Shown here one piece after another: positions 47,940 through 56,964 of a stretch of DNA of 64,000 nt. A program made the translations under genes and the position numbers. The stretch comes from Gilliamella apicola (GTDB lineage: Bacteria; Pseudomonadota; Gammaproteobacteria; Enterobacterales; Orbaceae): contig NZ_CP007445.1 of the NCBI RefSeq assembly GCF_000599985.1, positions 2,976,001-3,040,000 on the forward strand. The letters are read 5' to 3'. Positions within the stretch are counted from its first letter, which is position 1. Every line of letters starts with the position of its first letter. The notes below the pieces were generated by a model that had not been told where the DNA came from, searched no databases, and saw nothing but the letters and a program-made list of their open reading frames with translations.

Positions 47940-48423
47940 TATTGTTACCTATTTTTTCGTCTTTACGTTTAATTTTATATCCAGTTTTTAACGAAAAACA
48001 AACTGTTCTTTCAACGTCATCAACAAGAACATCCCAAGCGGGACCTGCAATTTTTTTCAGTGCAACACCAATTCTAATCGGTCCCATTTTATAATGGGCA
48101 ATAGGTAACTGTTTGTTATATAAATTATCAACATCAAAAGTATCACATAAATTATAACCAGTTTGATTTAACGCATATCCAAAACCATCCTGAACAGTGA
48201 GAACCATATTTTTAGGTAATGAAATACTTATAATTTGATCTAAAATATAATCATTAGAATATTTATCTAACTCGATAATTGTGTAACGATCTAATTTCAC
48301 TGCTGTTTTATCTTCATCTTCACTAAAATAAACACTAGCATTATTTTCATTATTATAAACTTTATGTTTTGCACAACCTGACAAAACAAGTATAGAACAT
48401 ACTATAACGAATAAAATTCGCAT
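47932..48423 (-). CDS. pilL: PilL-like lipoprotein (PFGI-1 class, N-terminal type)
   Basis: Lipobox MRILFVIVCSILVLSGC, Cys17. The mature part carries IISISLPKNMVLTVQDGFGY and ALNQTGYNLCD, then LPIAHYKMGPIRIGVALKKI, AGPAWDVLVDDVERTVCF. This closely follows the PilL domain of PFGI-1-type islands (TIGR03748: SGY-x-LC, LP-x-VH-x-x-LGP, LAGPAW-x-L-x-VD-x-x-x-R-x-VCF). At 163 aa only this domain is present; no type IV pilus genes follow. It is the first intact gene of the long transfer operon. Confidence 0.88.
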   Translation of the reverse strand: MRILFVIVCSILVLSGCAKHKVYNNENNASVYFSEDEDKTAVKLDRYTIIELDKYSNDYILDQIISISLPKNMVLTVQDGFGYALNQTGYNLCDTFDVDNLYNKQLPIAHYKMGPIRIGVALKKIAGPAWDVLVDDVERTVCFSLKTGYKIKRKDEKIGNNNE

Positions 48424-48530
48424 TTTTTCACCCTATTTTATTTATCACTAAATAGACTAACTAACCAAAATCGGTATATAAAATGCCAATTTCTAAACTA
48501 ATAGTAAATAATAAAATCAATATCCAAAAT

Positions 48531-48566
48531 AAAAAAAAACCACTAACTAAATTAGTGGTTTTTTTT
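48531..48566. terminator. Terminator upstream of pilL
   Basis: CCACTAA/TTAGTGG with loop CTAAA, extended by A-runs and T-runs on either side (A9 before and T8 after), makes a strong bidirectional intrinsic terminator. It separates the decayed ORF at 48577-49057 from pilL, so pilL needs its own promoter in 48424-48530 or read-through. Confidence 0.75.
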
Positions 48567-48576
48567 ATAAAAATAT

Positions 48577-49057
48577 TTAGTTCAATAATATATCATCAAT
48601 ATCATGATTATCATTACTATGGTTATCATCGCTACGATTATCATTAATATCGTTATTATTTAAAGAAGGTCTTATAAACAGCCTAGCCATTTATAGTTAT
48701 TGATTTAATCAATAATAATCTTCCTCTTAGTTGAACACCTATCTGACCTGATTTTTCGCCTTTTGTATAAACAAATGTCTCAGGAACAATATAAATAACA
48801 ATACCCGTTTTCAGTTAACAAGTTTCTTGGGTGACACAAAATGACATGAATATCTTCAATTTTGTGAGATTCACCTTTTACTCTTCCTAAATTTTGAGAA
48901 TGAACTCGAATAGCATTAGAGTAATAACGATTATAACCTGCCATGGTTTTGGTACAGAAACATTTATAGTTATCTGTAATCGTCTACTTGGGTCTAATTT
49001 TTTAGTTGTTTTAGTTAATAGCTCAACATCAATTATTGGTTTTTTTTGAAATGCCAT
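48577..49057 (-). pseudogene. Decayed gene ahead of the transfer operon
   Basis: With two frameshifts and one stop repaired, a gene of about 155 codons is readable. It starts MPFQKKPIIDVELLTKTTKK (ATG 49057 with AGGAG upstream), then LDPSRRLQITINVSVPK, YSNAIRVHSQNLGRVKGESH, IVPETFVYTKGEKSGQIGVQ and LRGRLLLIKSI. It ends in an Asp/Asn-rich tail (NDNRSDDNHSNDNHDIDDIL) at TAA 48577. The family is not recognised. A DNA- or RNA-binding factor is possible from the basic core and acidic tail, but unproven. Confidence 0.55.
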
Positions 49058-49069
49058 AAAATTCTCCTA

Positions 49070-49340
49070 GAATTAAGTAAAAGGGAATTTTATGTCCCTA
49101 GGGAATAAAATTCCCTTATGGGTTGTAAAAAAGAACTCACATCAAACTTGATGGCCAACAGACGAATGTCTTGAGTTTATTGGCATTGGGCTCATGGATA
49201 ACCATGCAATTTGTGATCTTACCTTAATCAAGGACGTTCAGCGAACGTTAGGGCTTTAAAAATCACTCCCTGGGCTGTTTTGCTACATAGTAGCGGAAAC
49301 AGTTTTAGTTTATCTAACTTATATATAAAAAACAATATTT
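49070..49340 (-). promoter_or_regulatory. Hairpin-rich leader with right copy of the inverted-repeat element
   Basis: This 270-bp non-coding stretch contains at least five perfect inverted repeats. AAGGGAATTTTAT..ATAAAATTCCCTT (49081-49117) has an inner TCCCT/AGGGA. The others are CATCAA/TTGATG (49140-49153), CATGG/CCATG (49193-49206) and ACGTTC/GAACGT (49234-49248), plus the CTGTTT-GCTAC/GTAGC-AAACAG core of the repeat element. It precedes the operon on the minus strand. A structured 5' RNA or a protein-binding control region for the element is inferred. Confidence 0.55.
49258..49338 (-). repeat. Conserved inverted-repeat element, right copy
   Basis: Reverse complement of the element at 27897-27975 with a single substitution (CCCAGGG versus CCTAGGG) and one T indel over about 70 bp. 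It ends next to an A/T hairpin, AATATTTTTT-AAT-AAAAAATATT (49334-49356). In the minus direction it points toward the pilL operon; the left copy points away from it, on the plus strand. Confidence 0.8.
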
Positions 49341-49863
49341 TTTAATAAAAAATATTTTAGAAAGTCAATTAAACTCATTAGCTTCTAGAAACAGCTAAAA
49401 TCCCTCCTCAAAGATATCACGTTTCTAATAACACCTCAGTTCGCTAGTGGTTAGCAGAGTTGAACTGAAAACAGAAGGTACGCATTAACGCACTAACGGC
49501 TCCCGATTTTTAACCATTTGGTCATTGGTTATGAATAGTTTTTGAGTGAGGTAAGAACCACCTTACCTCTGTAGTGAAGATATAGTAAAACTATTTGTTT
49601 ATATAAATCAGCTTCAACATGAGACCGCACATGGCTACAATTTACAAGAAGCTATTGTAGGCAGCCATAATAACTATGGACTTTTTTTCAATGGTATGCG
49701 AGGCTTTCAGGTTACACACCCACTGATATGGGCTTTGATTTTATGACCTCAAAATCAACAAACACAGGAGTAGAATATGCATTCTACATTAATAAAATAG
49801 TTATACAAATTAATTACGCCAATTTTCCACTTTTTTAATTGCTTTTCTTTTTATATTAACAAT
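49341..49863. other. Non-coding region between topB and the leader
   Basis: No intact gene. Inverted repeats include GAGGTAAG/CTTACCTC (49548-49569) and a TTGATTTT/AAAATCAA hairpin near 49735-49758. Around 49670-49730 one plus frame reads GSHNNYGLFFNGMRGFQVTH then PLIWALIL and stops, which may be a short conserved or decayed ORF. It could be regulatory or an origin region of the element. Confidence 0.4.
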
Positions 49864-51804
49864 TTATTTACAATCTGGATATTTGCTACAACCAAAAAAC
49901 TCTCCACTTTTACCTTTCCTTTTTATCATAGGAGAACCACATTCAGGACAATTCTTAGTTATTTGCTTTATAGTTACACTATTATTTTTTATAGCATTAT
50001 CAATAATCAATTTTATAAACGTTTTCTGTTTATCAATAAATTCGCTTAAATCTTTCTTGCCCAACTCAATATCTTTTAGCTCTTGTTCCCACAATGCCGT
50101 CATGCCAGGATCTGTTATTATTTCAGGTAGACTATCTATTAAACTTTGTCCAACTGTCGTTGATATAATATTCTTCTTCTTTTTTCTATATAACCACGAT
50201 CATATAAAGTTTTTAATATACTTGGTCTCGTTGCCTCAGTACCTAACCCTGAGTTTTCTCTCAGCAGTTTTTTTAAATTAGGGTCTGTTACATATCTAGC
50301 TACATTTATCATTGCATCTAACAATGTTGCATCATTAAAAGGTTTTGGTGGAGTTGTTACCTTTTCATTTAATTCAACATCAATCACTTTACAGATATCT
50401 TGCTCTGTAATTAGAGGTAACGTTTGTCTATCTAAATCATCATCAAGTTGATTAGTATTAATAAATAATTGTTTCCAACCTATGTTTACCACTTTACTGC
50501 CTCTACTGACAAATATTTCGCTTTTAGCATTGTCAGCATTAAACTTAATAACTGTTTTATCTATCTCACAGACAGGTAAAAATTGGGCCAAATAATATAA
50601 TCGTATCAATTTATAAACTTTTATTTCGTTTGTGGAGAATTCAGAAAGATCTATTTATTCAGTCGTTGGTATAATTCCATGATGAGCAGTAATTTTACTA
50701 TTATCCCAAACTCTAAATTTAATACTAAAATCGAGTTTTGATACAATATCTTTAATTGCCAGATCTGATTGTAACAAACTTTTAATAGTTGGCCCAACCT
50801 CGTCAAACATCTTATTTTGAAGATAACCACAGTCAGTTCTTGGGTATGTAGTTGCTTTATGCGTTTCATATAATGACTGAGCGATTTGCAAAACTTCTTC
50901 CATATCCATACCATATAAATTATTGCACTGTTGTTGTAATTCACTTAATGAAAAACATAATGGATTAACTATTTTATGTCGCTTTGCCTCAATACTATCA
51001 ACAATAAAATTGCAATTTTTAATTTTACTCATTACAGTTTTAGCTAATTGCAAATTCACACAACGATTATTATCGTCACAATCATCAGGTTTAGGTATCC
51101 AGGTTGCCTTAAATCTAGAGTTACTTTTATTCAGTTGAACAGTTATTCCAAAATGTTTTTGAGGTATGAAGTTTTTGATACTACGATCCCTCATAATAAT
51201 TAAATTTAGTAATGGTGTTTGAACTCGCCCAATAGATAAAACTTTACCAGCAAAACCCGATTGTTTAGCTAATGCCGTATAACGCCTAGTAAAATTCATA
51301 CCTATTAACCAATCCGCCTGAGCTCAACCTTTGCCTGCCTGATACATGCGATAGCTTTGTTTAGAATCTTTAATATTGTTTAATGCTTTAATTAATCCAT
51401 CTTTATTGTTGGAGGATGACCATAATCTGGATGTTTTGCCATTCCATTTGAATAATTCTAATAGCTCCCATGCTATAGTATCACCCTCCCTATCAATATC
51501 TGTTGCAATCACCACCTCAGAAGTTTTTTTAATTAAACCTCCAATGACTTTAAATTGTTTCTTAGTTGTGCTTTTTACATTTAAAATCCATTTAGTTGGA
51601 ATTATAGGTAAATGATTCAAGTCCTATTTTTTATAATTTTCGTCATACGCTTCTGGATTTGCTAATTCTAATAAATGTCCGACACACCATGTTACTAAAG
51701 TACTGCCGTCCTTATTTTGACTAAAGCCATCTTTTTTATATAGCTCCAATAATTGGAGCCAAATTTGCTGCTTGACTAGGTTTTTCACAGATAAATAAAC
51801 GCAT
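49864..51804 (-). pseudogene. topB: DNA topoisomerase III, broken
   Basis: Almost the whole of a type IA topoisomerase is readable. It includes MRLFICEKPSQAANLAPIIG at the start (51804), the Toprim acidic site ATDIDREGDTIAWELLELF, the catalytic-Tyr region KVLSIGRVQTPLLNLIIMRD and TTYPRTDCGYLQ, and a C-terminal zinc ribbon CPECGSPM...FFGCSKYPDCK. Lesions are a frameshift near 51740, in-frame TAG at about 51623, TGA at about 51325 (where GKARAQADW would be expected), TAA at about 50650, and a frameshift near 50155. The gene is the usual companion of ssb in PFGI-1 elements but must be inactive here. Confidence 0.88.
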
Positions 51805-51823
51805 ATAATAATTACTTATAATA

Positions 51824-52309
51824 TTATTTTAATACTTTATTAAAACGATTAATTAATTCAGATTTAATATTTTTATTAGTAGTATCTAAATTATAGTTAA
51901 CTATAATTCTAGCACCTGAACCAACTTTGCTGATTTTGACTCTTAAGCTTAAATCCCGCTGTTTATTGTAAAACAATTCATCATCAGCAATATGATAATA
52001 AGAACCTGGAGTTATTTCATAACTATATGCTGAGTCCATTTTTTTCAAATCCCGTAATAATTCTCCTCCTTCTTTTGCCACCTCATCAGGAGATCTAAAA
52101 CCAAATTCATTTTTAATTGCAGCAAATGCAGAATCTACATCTGTCTTTGTGTTTATTGTAAAATTGCCTTTTTCATTTGTTTTATTTGGCTGAGATATAC
52201 TTTCCGTATTGGTATTTAATAAATTATCAAATGGATTTTGAATATCAAGACTAGCACATCCTGACAGATAAGATGCTATAAAAATACTAAACATAATTTT
52301 TCTTAACAT
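51824..52309 (-). CDS. Putative lipoprotein, copy 1 (161 aa)
   Basis: Begins MLRKIMFSIFIASYLSGC, a lipobox with Cys18. The rest is a small domain with FTINTKTDVDSAFAAIKNEF and, toward the end, SLRVKISKVGSGARIIVNYN. It is predicted to be attached to a membrane after export. It is one of two near-identical tandem copies (five or so residue changes). It lies between topB and ssb, where related elements have no such gene that I recall. The function is unknown. Confidence 0.72.
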   Translation of the reverse strand: MLRKIMFSIFIASYLSGCASLDIQNPFDNLLNTNTESISQPNKTNEKGNFTINTKTDVDSAFAAIKNEFGFRSPDEVAKEGGELLRDLKKMDSAYSYEITPGSYYHIADDELFYNKQRDLSLRVKISKVGSGARIIVNYNLDTTNKNIKSELINRFNKVLK

Positions 52310-52460
52310 AATATATATTCCTTAATAAGTTTTTAAGACTTTGGATGAGAATGGAATGTCGTCATCAAAATCCATTGGTGGTTCAGGTTGCTATGCAGGT
52401 GCACTTTTATTTATCGCAACATTATTAGCACTTTGCTCCGTTACTAAAGTACTGCCGTTC

Positions 52461-52946
52461 TTATTTTAATACTTTATTAAAACGATTAATTAATTCAGCT
52501 TTAATATTTTTATTAGTAGTATCTAAATTATAGTTAACTATAATTCTAGCACCTGAACCAACTTTGCTGATTTTGACTCTTAAGCTTAAATCCCGCTGTT
52601 TATTGTAAAACAATTCATCATCAGCAATATGATAATAAGAACCTGGAGTTATTTCATAACTATATGCTGAGTCCATTTTTTTCAGATCCCGTAATAATTC
52701 TCCTCCTTCTTTTGCCACCTCATCAGGAGATCTAAAACCAAATTCATTTTTAATTGCAGCAAATGCAGAATCTACATCTGTCTTTGTGTTTATTGTAAAA
52801 TTGCCTTTTTCATTTGTTTTATTTGACTGAGATATACTTTCCGTATTGGTATTTAATAAATCATAAAATGGATTTTGAATATCAAGACTAGCACATCCTG
52901 ACAGATAAGATGCTATAAAGATACTAAACATAATTTTTCTTAACAT
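52461..52946 (-). CDS. Putative lipoprotein, copy 2 (161 aa)
   Basis: This is the second copy of the tandem pair, with the same lipobox (Cys18) and domain. Differences from copy 1 include PFYDLL for PFDNLL, QSNK for QPNK and KAEL for KSEL near the end. The upstream sequence, including the TTAAGGAATATATA ribosome region, is also duplicated. Both copies have intact frames, so dosage or slow divergence rather than decay is the present state. Confidence 0.72.
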   Translation of the reverse strand: MLRKIMFSIFIASYLSGCASLDIQNPFYDLLNTNTESISQSNKTNEKGNFTINTKTDVDSAFAAIKNEFGFRSPDEVAKEGGELLRDLKKMDSAYSYEITPGSYYHIADDELFYNKQRDLSLRVKISKVGSGARIIVNYNLDTTNKNIKAELINRFNKVLK

Positions 52947-52982
52947 AATATATATTCCTTAATAAGTTTTTAAGACTTTGGA

Positions 52983-53465
52983 TCAAAATGGAATGTCGTC
53001 ATCAAAATCCATTGGTGGTTCAGGTTGCTGTGCAGGTGCACTTTTATTTGTCACAACATTATTAGCACTTTGCCCCCCAGTTCTGAGAACCTTCATTATA
53101 ACTATCATTACTGTTTTCTCGTGCGCCTAGCATTTGTAAAGTCCCACCGTTAGGATTAATAACTACTTCTGACATTTAACGATCTTGTCCTGATTGGTCT
53201 TGCCATTTTCGAGTTTGTAGTGACCCTTCAAGATAAACTTTAGTACCTTTTTTGGTATACCCGCCGACAATTTCAGCTAACTTACCAAAAACGACAAATG
53301 CTATTCAGTGCGATCACTGGCTTAACCAGTTTGTTTATCTTTCCATAATTCTGAGGTTTCTACACTAAAATTAGCTACAGCATTTCCATTTGTCATGTAA
53401 CGGCCTTCAGGATCTTGTCCTAAATTACCAACTAAAATAACTTTATTTATTCCTCGGTTTGCCAT
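52983..53465 (-). pseudogene. ssb: Single-stranded DNA-binding protein, broken
   Basis: Starts [20 protein letters not shown] (ATG 53465) with the canonical SSB OB-fold, followed by [20 protein letters not shown]. An in-frame TAA follows, then a stop and frame change at about 53300, then [35 protein letters not shown], another stop, and finally the acidic tip PPMDFDDDIPF, which in active SSBs binds partner proteins. At least three lesions make it inactive. It is a typical gene of this element class. A partial 3' copy lies in the tandem duplication. Confidence 0.88.
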
Positions 53466-53494
53466 TTTACTTTATCTACTCTCCATTATCTCTT

Positions 53495-53695
53495 TCACTT
53501 AACTGTTTTAAATTTATAATTTTCGTTATTAGCGTGTACTGATTGCTTAACTTTTATCCAGCATATATCAATATTATCGTCATCATCATTTTGTATATAT
53601 GAATCAAGAAGTTCTTTAGCATACTTTTTAGTTTCTTGCTCTGTATCGTGATACTCCATTCCTTCGCCGTGATGATCTTATGTGAAAAATTTCAT
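53495..53695 (-). pseudogene. Small acidic ORF with early stop
   Basis: The minus frame from ATG 53695 reads MKFFT then TAA, then DHHGEGMEYHDTEQETKKYA, KELLDSYIQNDDDDNIDICW and on to FKTVK, with a TGA at 53495-53497 (67 codons). An internal ATG (GMEYH) could restart translation and leave about 53 residues. No family was recognised. It lies between ssb and the DUF3158-like gene. Confidence 0.45.
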
Positions 53696-53717
53696 AATTA
53701 TTTATCCTCTAAAATTG

Positions 53718-54227
53718 TCACTTAAAAATCATAAGTTCATCTAATTGAGACATACTTTTTTTTATAGAGTTTTTTATTCGAACATATATTGAAATTTGGT
53801 TATTAATTGAAATACGATCTATTTCCAGTTCTTTAATAAATTTTTTTTCACTAAAAGAAAGTTTATTTGAGTTTAAACAATTCAAAACAACAAACCTTCC
53901 TTCCAGTTCTTTAGTTTTAAATTCACCTCCTAGTGACTTAGAGCTTCTCCAATATAGCAATGATGCTCCTCCTCTACTTTTTTTTACTCTCAAATAAACT
54001 GGTAAATATTTTAGAGGTAAAGTTTCTTTTGTTAAGTCAACTAACCTTTGACTAATTTTTTCTAAATGTTTAATGGTAATGTTTATCTCATCAAGAAATA
54101 ATGCATACTCTTCCTTACCCTTAAAAGGCTTTAAAAGGCCTTTTAAGGAACTGTTGCATCGCCCTACAAAATAATCATTATCGTGAAGCAAAATTCCATC
54201 CTGTTCTATAAAAGATTTAGTCATCAT
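53718..54227 (-). CDS. DUF3158-like ICE protein, 169 aa
   Basis: A soluble basic protein in the position normally held by the DUF3158 family, between PFL_4669 and ssb. Features include GRCNSSLKGLLKPFKGKEEY, LPVYLRVKKSRGGASLLYWR and SSKSLGG, with a Lys-rich C-terminal helix. The assignment rests on position, size and the RLxxxKSRGG-x-x-(F/L)-x-WR pattern. Its biochemical role is unknown; a role in element DNA processing is plausible. The start overlaps the upstream gene by 11 bp. Confidence 0.68.
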   Translation of the reverse strand: MMTKSFIEQDGILLHDNDYFVGRCNSSLKGLLKPFKGKEEYALFLDEINITIKHLEKISQRLVDLTKETLPLKYLPVYLRVKKSRGGASLLYWRSSKSLGGEFKTKELEGRFVVLNCLNSNKLSFSEKKFIKELEIDRISINNQISIYVRIKNSIKKSMSQLDELMIFK

Positions 54228-54882
54228 TATTTTGAGTCTCTCCTTCTTTAGTTGCTTTCATATATTTATCAGGAAGCTTTCCCATTAACTTAATGGCATT
54301 TTGTACTTTTTCGTTATGATCGTCAGCAAAATCTTTTCGTGTTACGTTAATATTTTTATACCGAGTTATATACACTAATAAAGATCTAAGTTTTGTTATA
54401 ATATTGAACTGCATATCAGACGCTTTTTTATTGCTTAGCAATGATATATGTTTAGCTAATTGAATATCACGAATAAGCAAATCTAATTTATTGAGTAAAA
54501 AGACTAGTTGATAACCAATCGGTATATTAATAAATAAATTAACTGATATGGGATTCACAGATGAAACTTTACTAAAAGAAAAACCTTCTGGCACAGATTT
54601 TAATAGTTTTTTAACATTATGATTTTCAACATCAATCAAATCATTAATTTTTTGTATTTTTTCTTCTATGTTGTTTAACCAAAATTCTGCATACGGATTA
54701 TCTGTTTTAAATGCGAGATTAATTAACCTTAAATATGAAATAGCCTTAATAACTCCAATTATTTCAGCCTTTTCTTCTGTTTTTTTTCTTCCATGCCAAA
54801 TTTGAACTGCAGGAACAGTATGTAATTCAATGGCTATATCACTATGCAATGCGCCAACTTTTTTAATTTCATTTTCAATCAT
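54217..54882 (-). CDS. ICE protein, PFL_4669-like
   Basis: The frame opens at a TTG (54915), but ATG 54882, with GGAG at good spacing, is the better start (221 aa, MIENEIKKVGALHSDIAIEL). HTVPAVQIWHGRKKTEEKAE then IIGVIKAISYLRLINLA is the recognisable motif of the TIGR03761 (PFL_4669) family, where LHTRHA...L-x-GRK is conserved. It is mainly helical and cytoplasmic. The neighbours (DUF2857-, DUF3158-like, ssb) are the usual ones for this class. Confidence 0.8.
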   Translation of the reverse strand: MIENEIKKVGALHSDIAIELHTVPAVQIWHGRKKTEEKAEIIGVIKAISYLRLINLAFKTDNPYAEFWLNNIEEKIQKINDLIDVENHNVKKLLKSVPEGFSFSKVSSVNPISVNLFINIPIGYQLVFLLNKLDLLIRDIQLAKHISLLSNKKASDMQFNIITKLRSLLVYITRYKNINVTRKDFADDHNEKVQNAIKLMGKLPDKYMKATKEGETQNNDD

Positions 54883-54933
54883 AAATAGCTCCATTTTTGT
54901 TATGGGAGATAACAATTAATTACAAATTACTTT

Positions 54934-55554
54934 CTATTTCTTTAATAATAGATGTTTTTCTATTTCTTTGATAATAGATGTTAAAGATAAATATTCCTGT
55001 TCTGAATCTACCTCTTGATTATTAGGTGAGAAAAATAGAGAAATCGATTCAGTAACAATCATGAAAGCATCCAATCTATTAAAATCATCAACTTCATTGA
55101 GTAGAGGATTATCTTTCACTAGCTCAACCCACTTTTTCCAAATAGCCTCGCTTTCCTCAAAGTTAGGTTTTTTAGATCGACCTCGTGTAACATGAACATT
55201 CAGCAAAAATCGTTTAGTACTAATTTCAGTGGTACTCAAACCAAAATACTTAAATAAAATTTCATTTGAAGCACCCAACATAATAGCCCTATCACACATT
55301 TCTGTCTTGCGAGTATTGTCGCTAGATGTTTTGAGTAATAGATCAAAAACAGGGACATTTAGTTTAAAACTTAGAAAATTAACTGATGTATTTGACAATT
55401 CCAACAGTTGTAAGTAGGGAATACTTTTTAATTTGATTAATTGTTCTTCATTGAAACCAATATCAATTAACCACTTAATTTTTCCTTGCTCCATTAATTC
55501 AAGAGCAATTGTCAAAAGAGAAAAATTAAGTTTATTATTCACAGGTGTGATCAT
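54934..55554 (-). CDS. DUF2857-like ICE protein, 206 aa
   Basis: The N-terminus LNFSLLTIALELMEQGKIKW then LIDIGFNEEQLIKLK fits the DUF2857 pattern, a helical protein that starts (L)-x-(A)-L...G-x-L...L-x-x-G. The middle part has FKYFGLSTTEISTKRFLLN then VHVTRGRSKKPN, which could contact DNA. It lies between parB and the PFL_4669-like gene, as in PFGI-1 and SPI-7-like islands. The function is unknown, possibly regulation or partition. Confidence 0.72.
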   Translation of the reverse strand: MITPVNNKLNFSLLTIALELMEQGKIKWLIDIGFNEEQLIKLKSIPYLQLLELSNTSVNFLSFKLNVPVFDLLLKTSSDNTRKTEMCDRAIMLGASNEILFKYFGLSTTEISTKRFLLNVHVTRGRSKKPNFEESEAIWKKWVELVKDNPLLNEVDDFNRLDAFMIVTESISLFFSPNNQEVDSEQEYLSLTSIIKEIEKHLLLKK

Positions 55555-55598
55555 TTGAAAGCCTCTTGTAACACAAATGATAAAACTAATTCATTCTT

Positions 55599-56903
55599 TT
55601 AATATTTTTCTTTTAATAATTTAATTAATTTAATTAATTTAAATATTCTAACGAGGACAAAGTCATCAATATTTGAGTCAAATAAAATATCAATATTAAG
55701 ATGAGTGTTACCCCCCATAACAGATTCATTAGTTAAACTATCTAAAAAATTATTTAAATCTTGATTTTCTTCAAAGTTAACGTTATTTTTAATTTCATCT
55801 ATTGTTCCATCAATTATTTTAAAAATAGATTCTTGTGATATATTATCTTCATAAGAAATTTTTAGACTAAAGACATTTATGTTTTTCTTAATATCTGAGT
55901 CATCTTCATTTTTTTCTCCATGTTCCAGCTCTTCATAACTAGTGTTGGTGTTAGTATTATTATCCTTAAAATCATCTTCAATAATATTTGGTTTGTCATT
56001 TTCATTTTTTTCTTTATCAACTTTATTATCATTATCATCTATTTTTTTACTACTCAATAAATCAAAATTCAAATCATCATAGCTAATTTTGAATAATGTT
56101 GAAAAATGACCTAAAACCTCATCTTGCAATCGTTCATAGCTAAATATTTCAGGGGATAAATCAAATTGAGTTAATATCAATCCAAATTCATCATTAAAAT
56201 CACGAGATTTTAACTCATCAATATCACTATCTTTCCATTTTTTTTCACACGTTGTTCTTAACTGCAAAATTTTCTCTGCATTATTACGACTCAGTCCGGC
56301 TTTAAAAATTTCAGGAATAAATGGGTATAAAAGTTCAACAGTATTTATCATTTTACTTAAAAGAACATGGGATATAGGATATCCATCCTCTTTTAATTTG
56401 CTACTCAGCTCTCTATAAGATAAAGATTTATTTAAGTCAGATTCATAAATACTTTTTAATTTAGATACACCTAAAGATTTTTCTATAAAAGTATAGTCAC
56501 TTCTCAATCCATTTTCTTTCAAATGACCAACAATTGATTTTGATTCACTTTGCCATTTTTGATAAACACAATTAAATCTAAAAAATGCAGGATCAGCTGT
56601 TTCTTCATAAAGTTCTTTTAATATTTCAAGCCTTGTGTTACCACCTTTAGCTATTATATAAAAATCATCACCAGGTCGTTTTGTTATAATAGGAGCCTGA
56701 TCTAATCCACTGGATCTAATCGACTCTTTTAAATCATTATAGCTTTCATTTTTTTTCATCCTAGGTAAAACATCACTAACATGTACTTGATCTAATGTTA
56801 TAGTCATAGGCATTTCACTAGGTAGTGATGCATTAGGATCTTTATTAATTAATGGAGATGTCATTCTTTTTTTTAATAAATCATTTGAATTAGTATTAGT
56901 CAT
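55599..56903 (-). CDS. parB: ParB-family partition protein (PFGI-1 class)
   Basis: The N-terminal ParB/Srx domain is visible: TLDQVHVSDVLPRMKKNESY, GLDQAPIITKRPGDD, and IAKGGNTRLEILKELYEETA, where GGNTRLE replaces the GERR motif of chromosomal ParB. A helix-turn-helix region follows (SLSYRELSSKLKEDGYPISH). A strongly acidic, Asn-rich linker spans about residues 270-335. At 434 aa the protein is shorter than many in this class. In related islands a DnaB helicase gene lies between parA and parB; here there is none. It probably maintains the excised element. Confidence 0.82.
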   Translation of the reverse strand: MTNTNSNDLLKKRMTSPLINKDPNASLPSEMPMTITLDQVHVSDVLPRMKKNESYNDLKESIRSSGLDQAPIITKRPGDDFYIIAKGGNTRLEILKELYEETADPAFFRFNCVYQKWQSESKSIVGHLKENGLRSDYTFIEKSLGVSKLKSIYESDLNKSLSYRELSSKLKEDGYPISHVLLSKMINTVELLYPFIPEIFKAGLSRNNAEKILQLRTTCEKKWKDSDIDELKSRDFNDEFGLILTQFDLSPEIFSYERLQDEVLGHFSTLFKISYDDLNFDLLSSKKIDDNDNKVDKEKNENDKPNIIEDDFKDNNTNTNTSYEELEHGEKNEDDSDIKKNINVFSLKISYEDNISQESIFKIIDGTIDEIKNNVNFEENQDLNNFLDSLTNESVMGGNTHLNIDILFDSNIDDFVLVRIFKLIKLIKLLKEKY

Positions 56904-56964
56904 ATAAAAACCTTACATTAAAAAATCTAATGTTTTAAACAGTTATTAAGAAAGAAAAATTACT

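Larger units (their letters stand above)
51822..53074. repeat. Tandem duplication, two units of about 616 bp with 637-bp period
   Basis: Unit 1 is 51822-52437 and unit 2 is 52459-53074. Both contain the lipoprotein gene and the 3' end of ssb, with only scattered differences. Between them, at 52440-52467, is a 28-bp piece matching 51691-51718 inside topB with one mismatch. The duplication therefore joined topB sequence to the lipoprotein end, leaving a truncated ssb tail in unit 1. Confidence 0.85.

Noticed and set aside
48590..48660. Repetitive ATTATCAT-rich tract, possible CRISPR or iteron array
   Set aside because: Irregular spacing and explained as codons of the Asp/Asn-rich tail of the decayed gene at 48577-49057.
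51376..51615. Plus-strand frame opposite topB
   Set aside because: Antisense shadow of the topoisomerase Toprim region.
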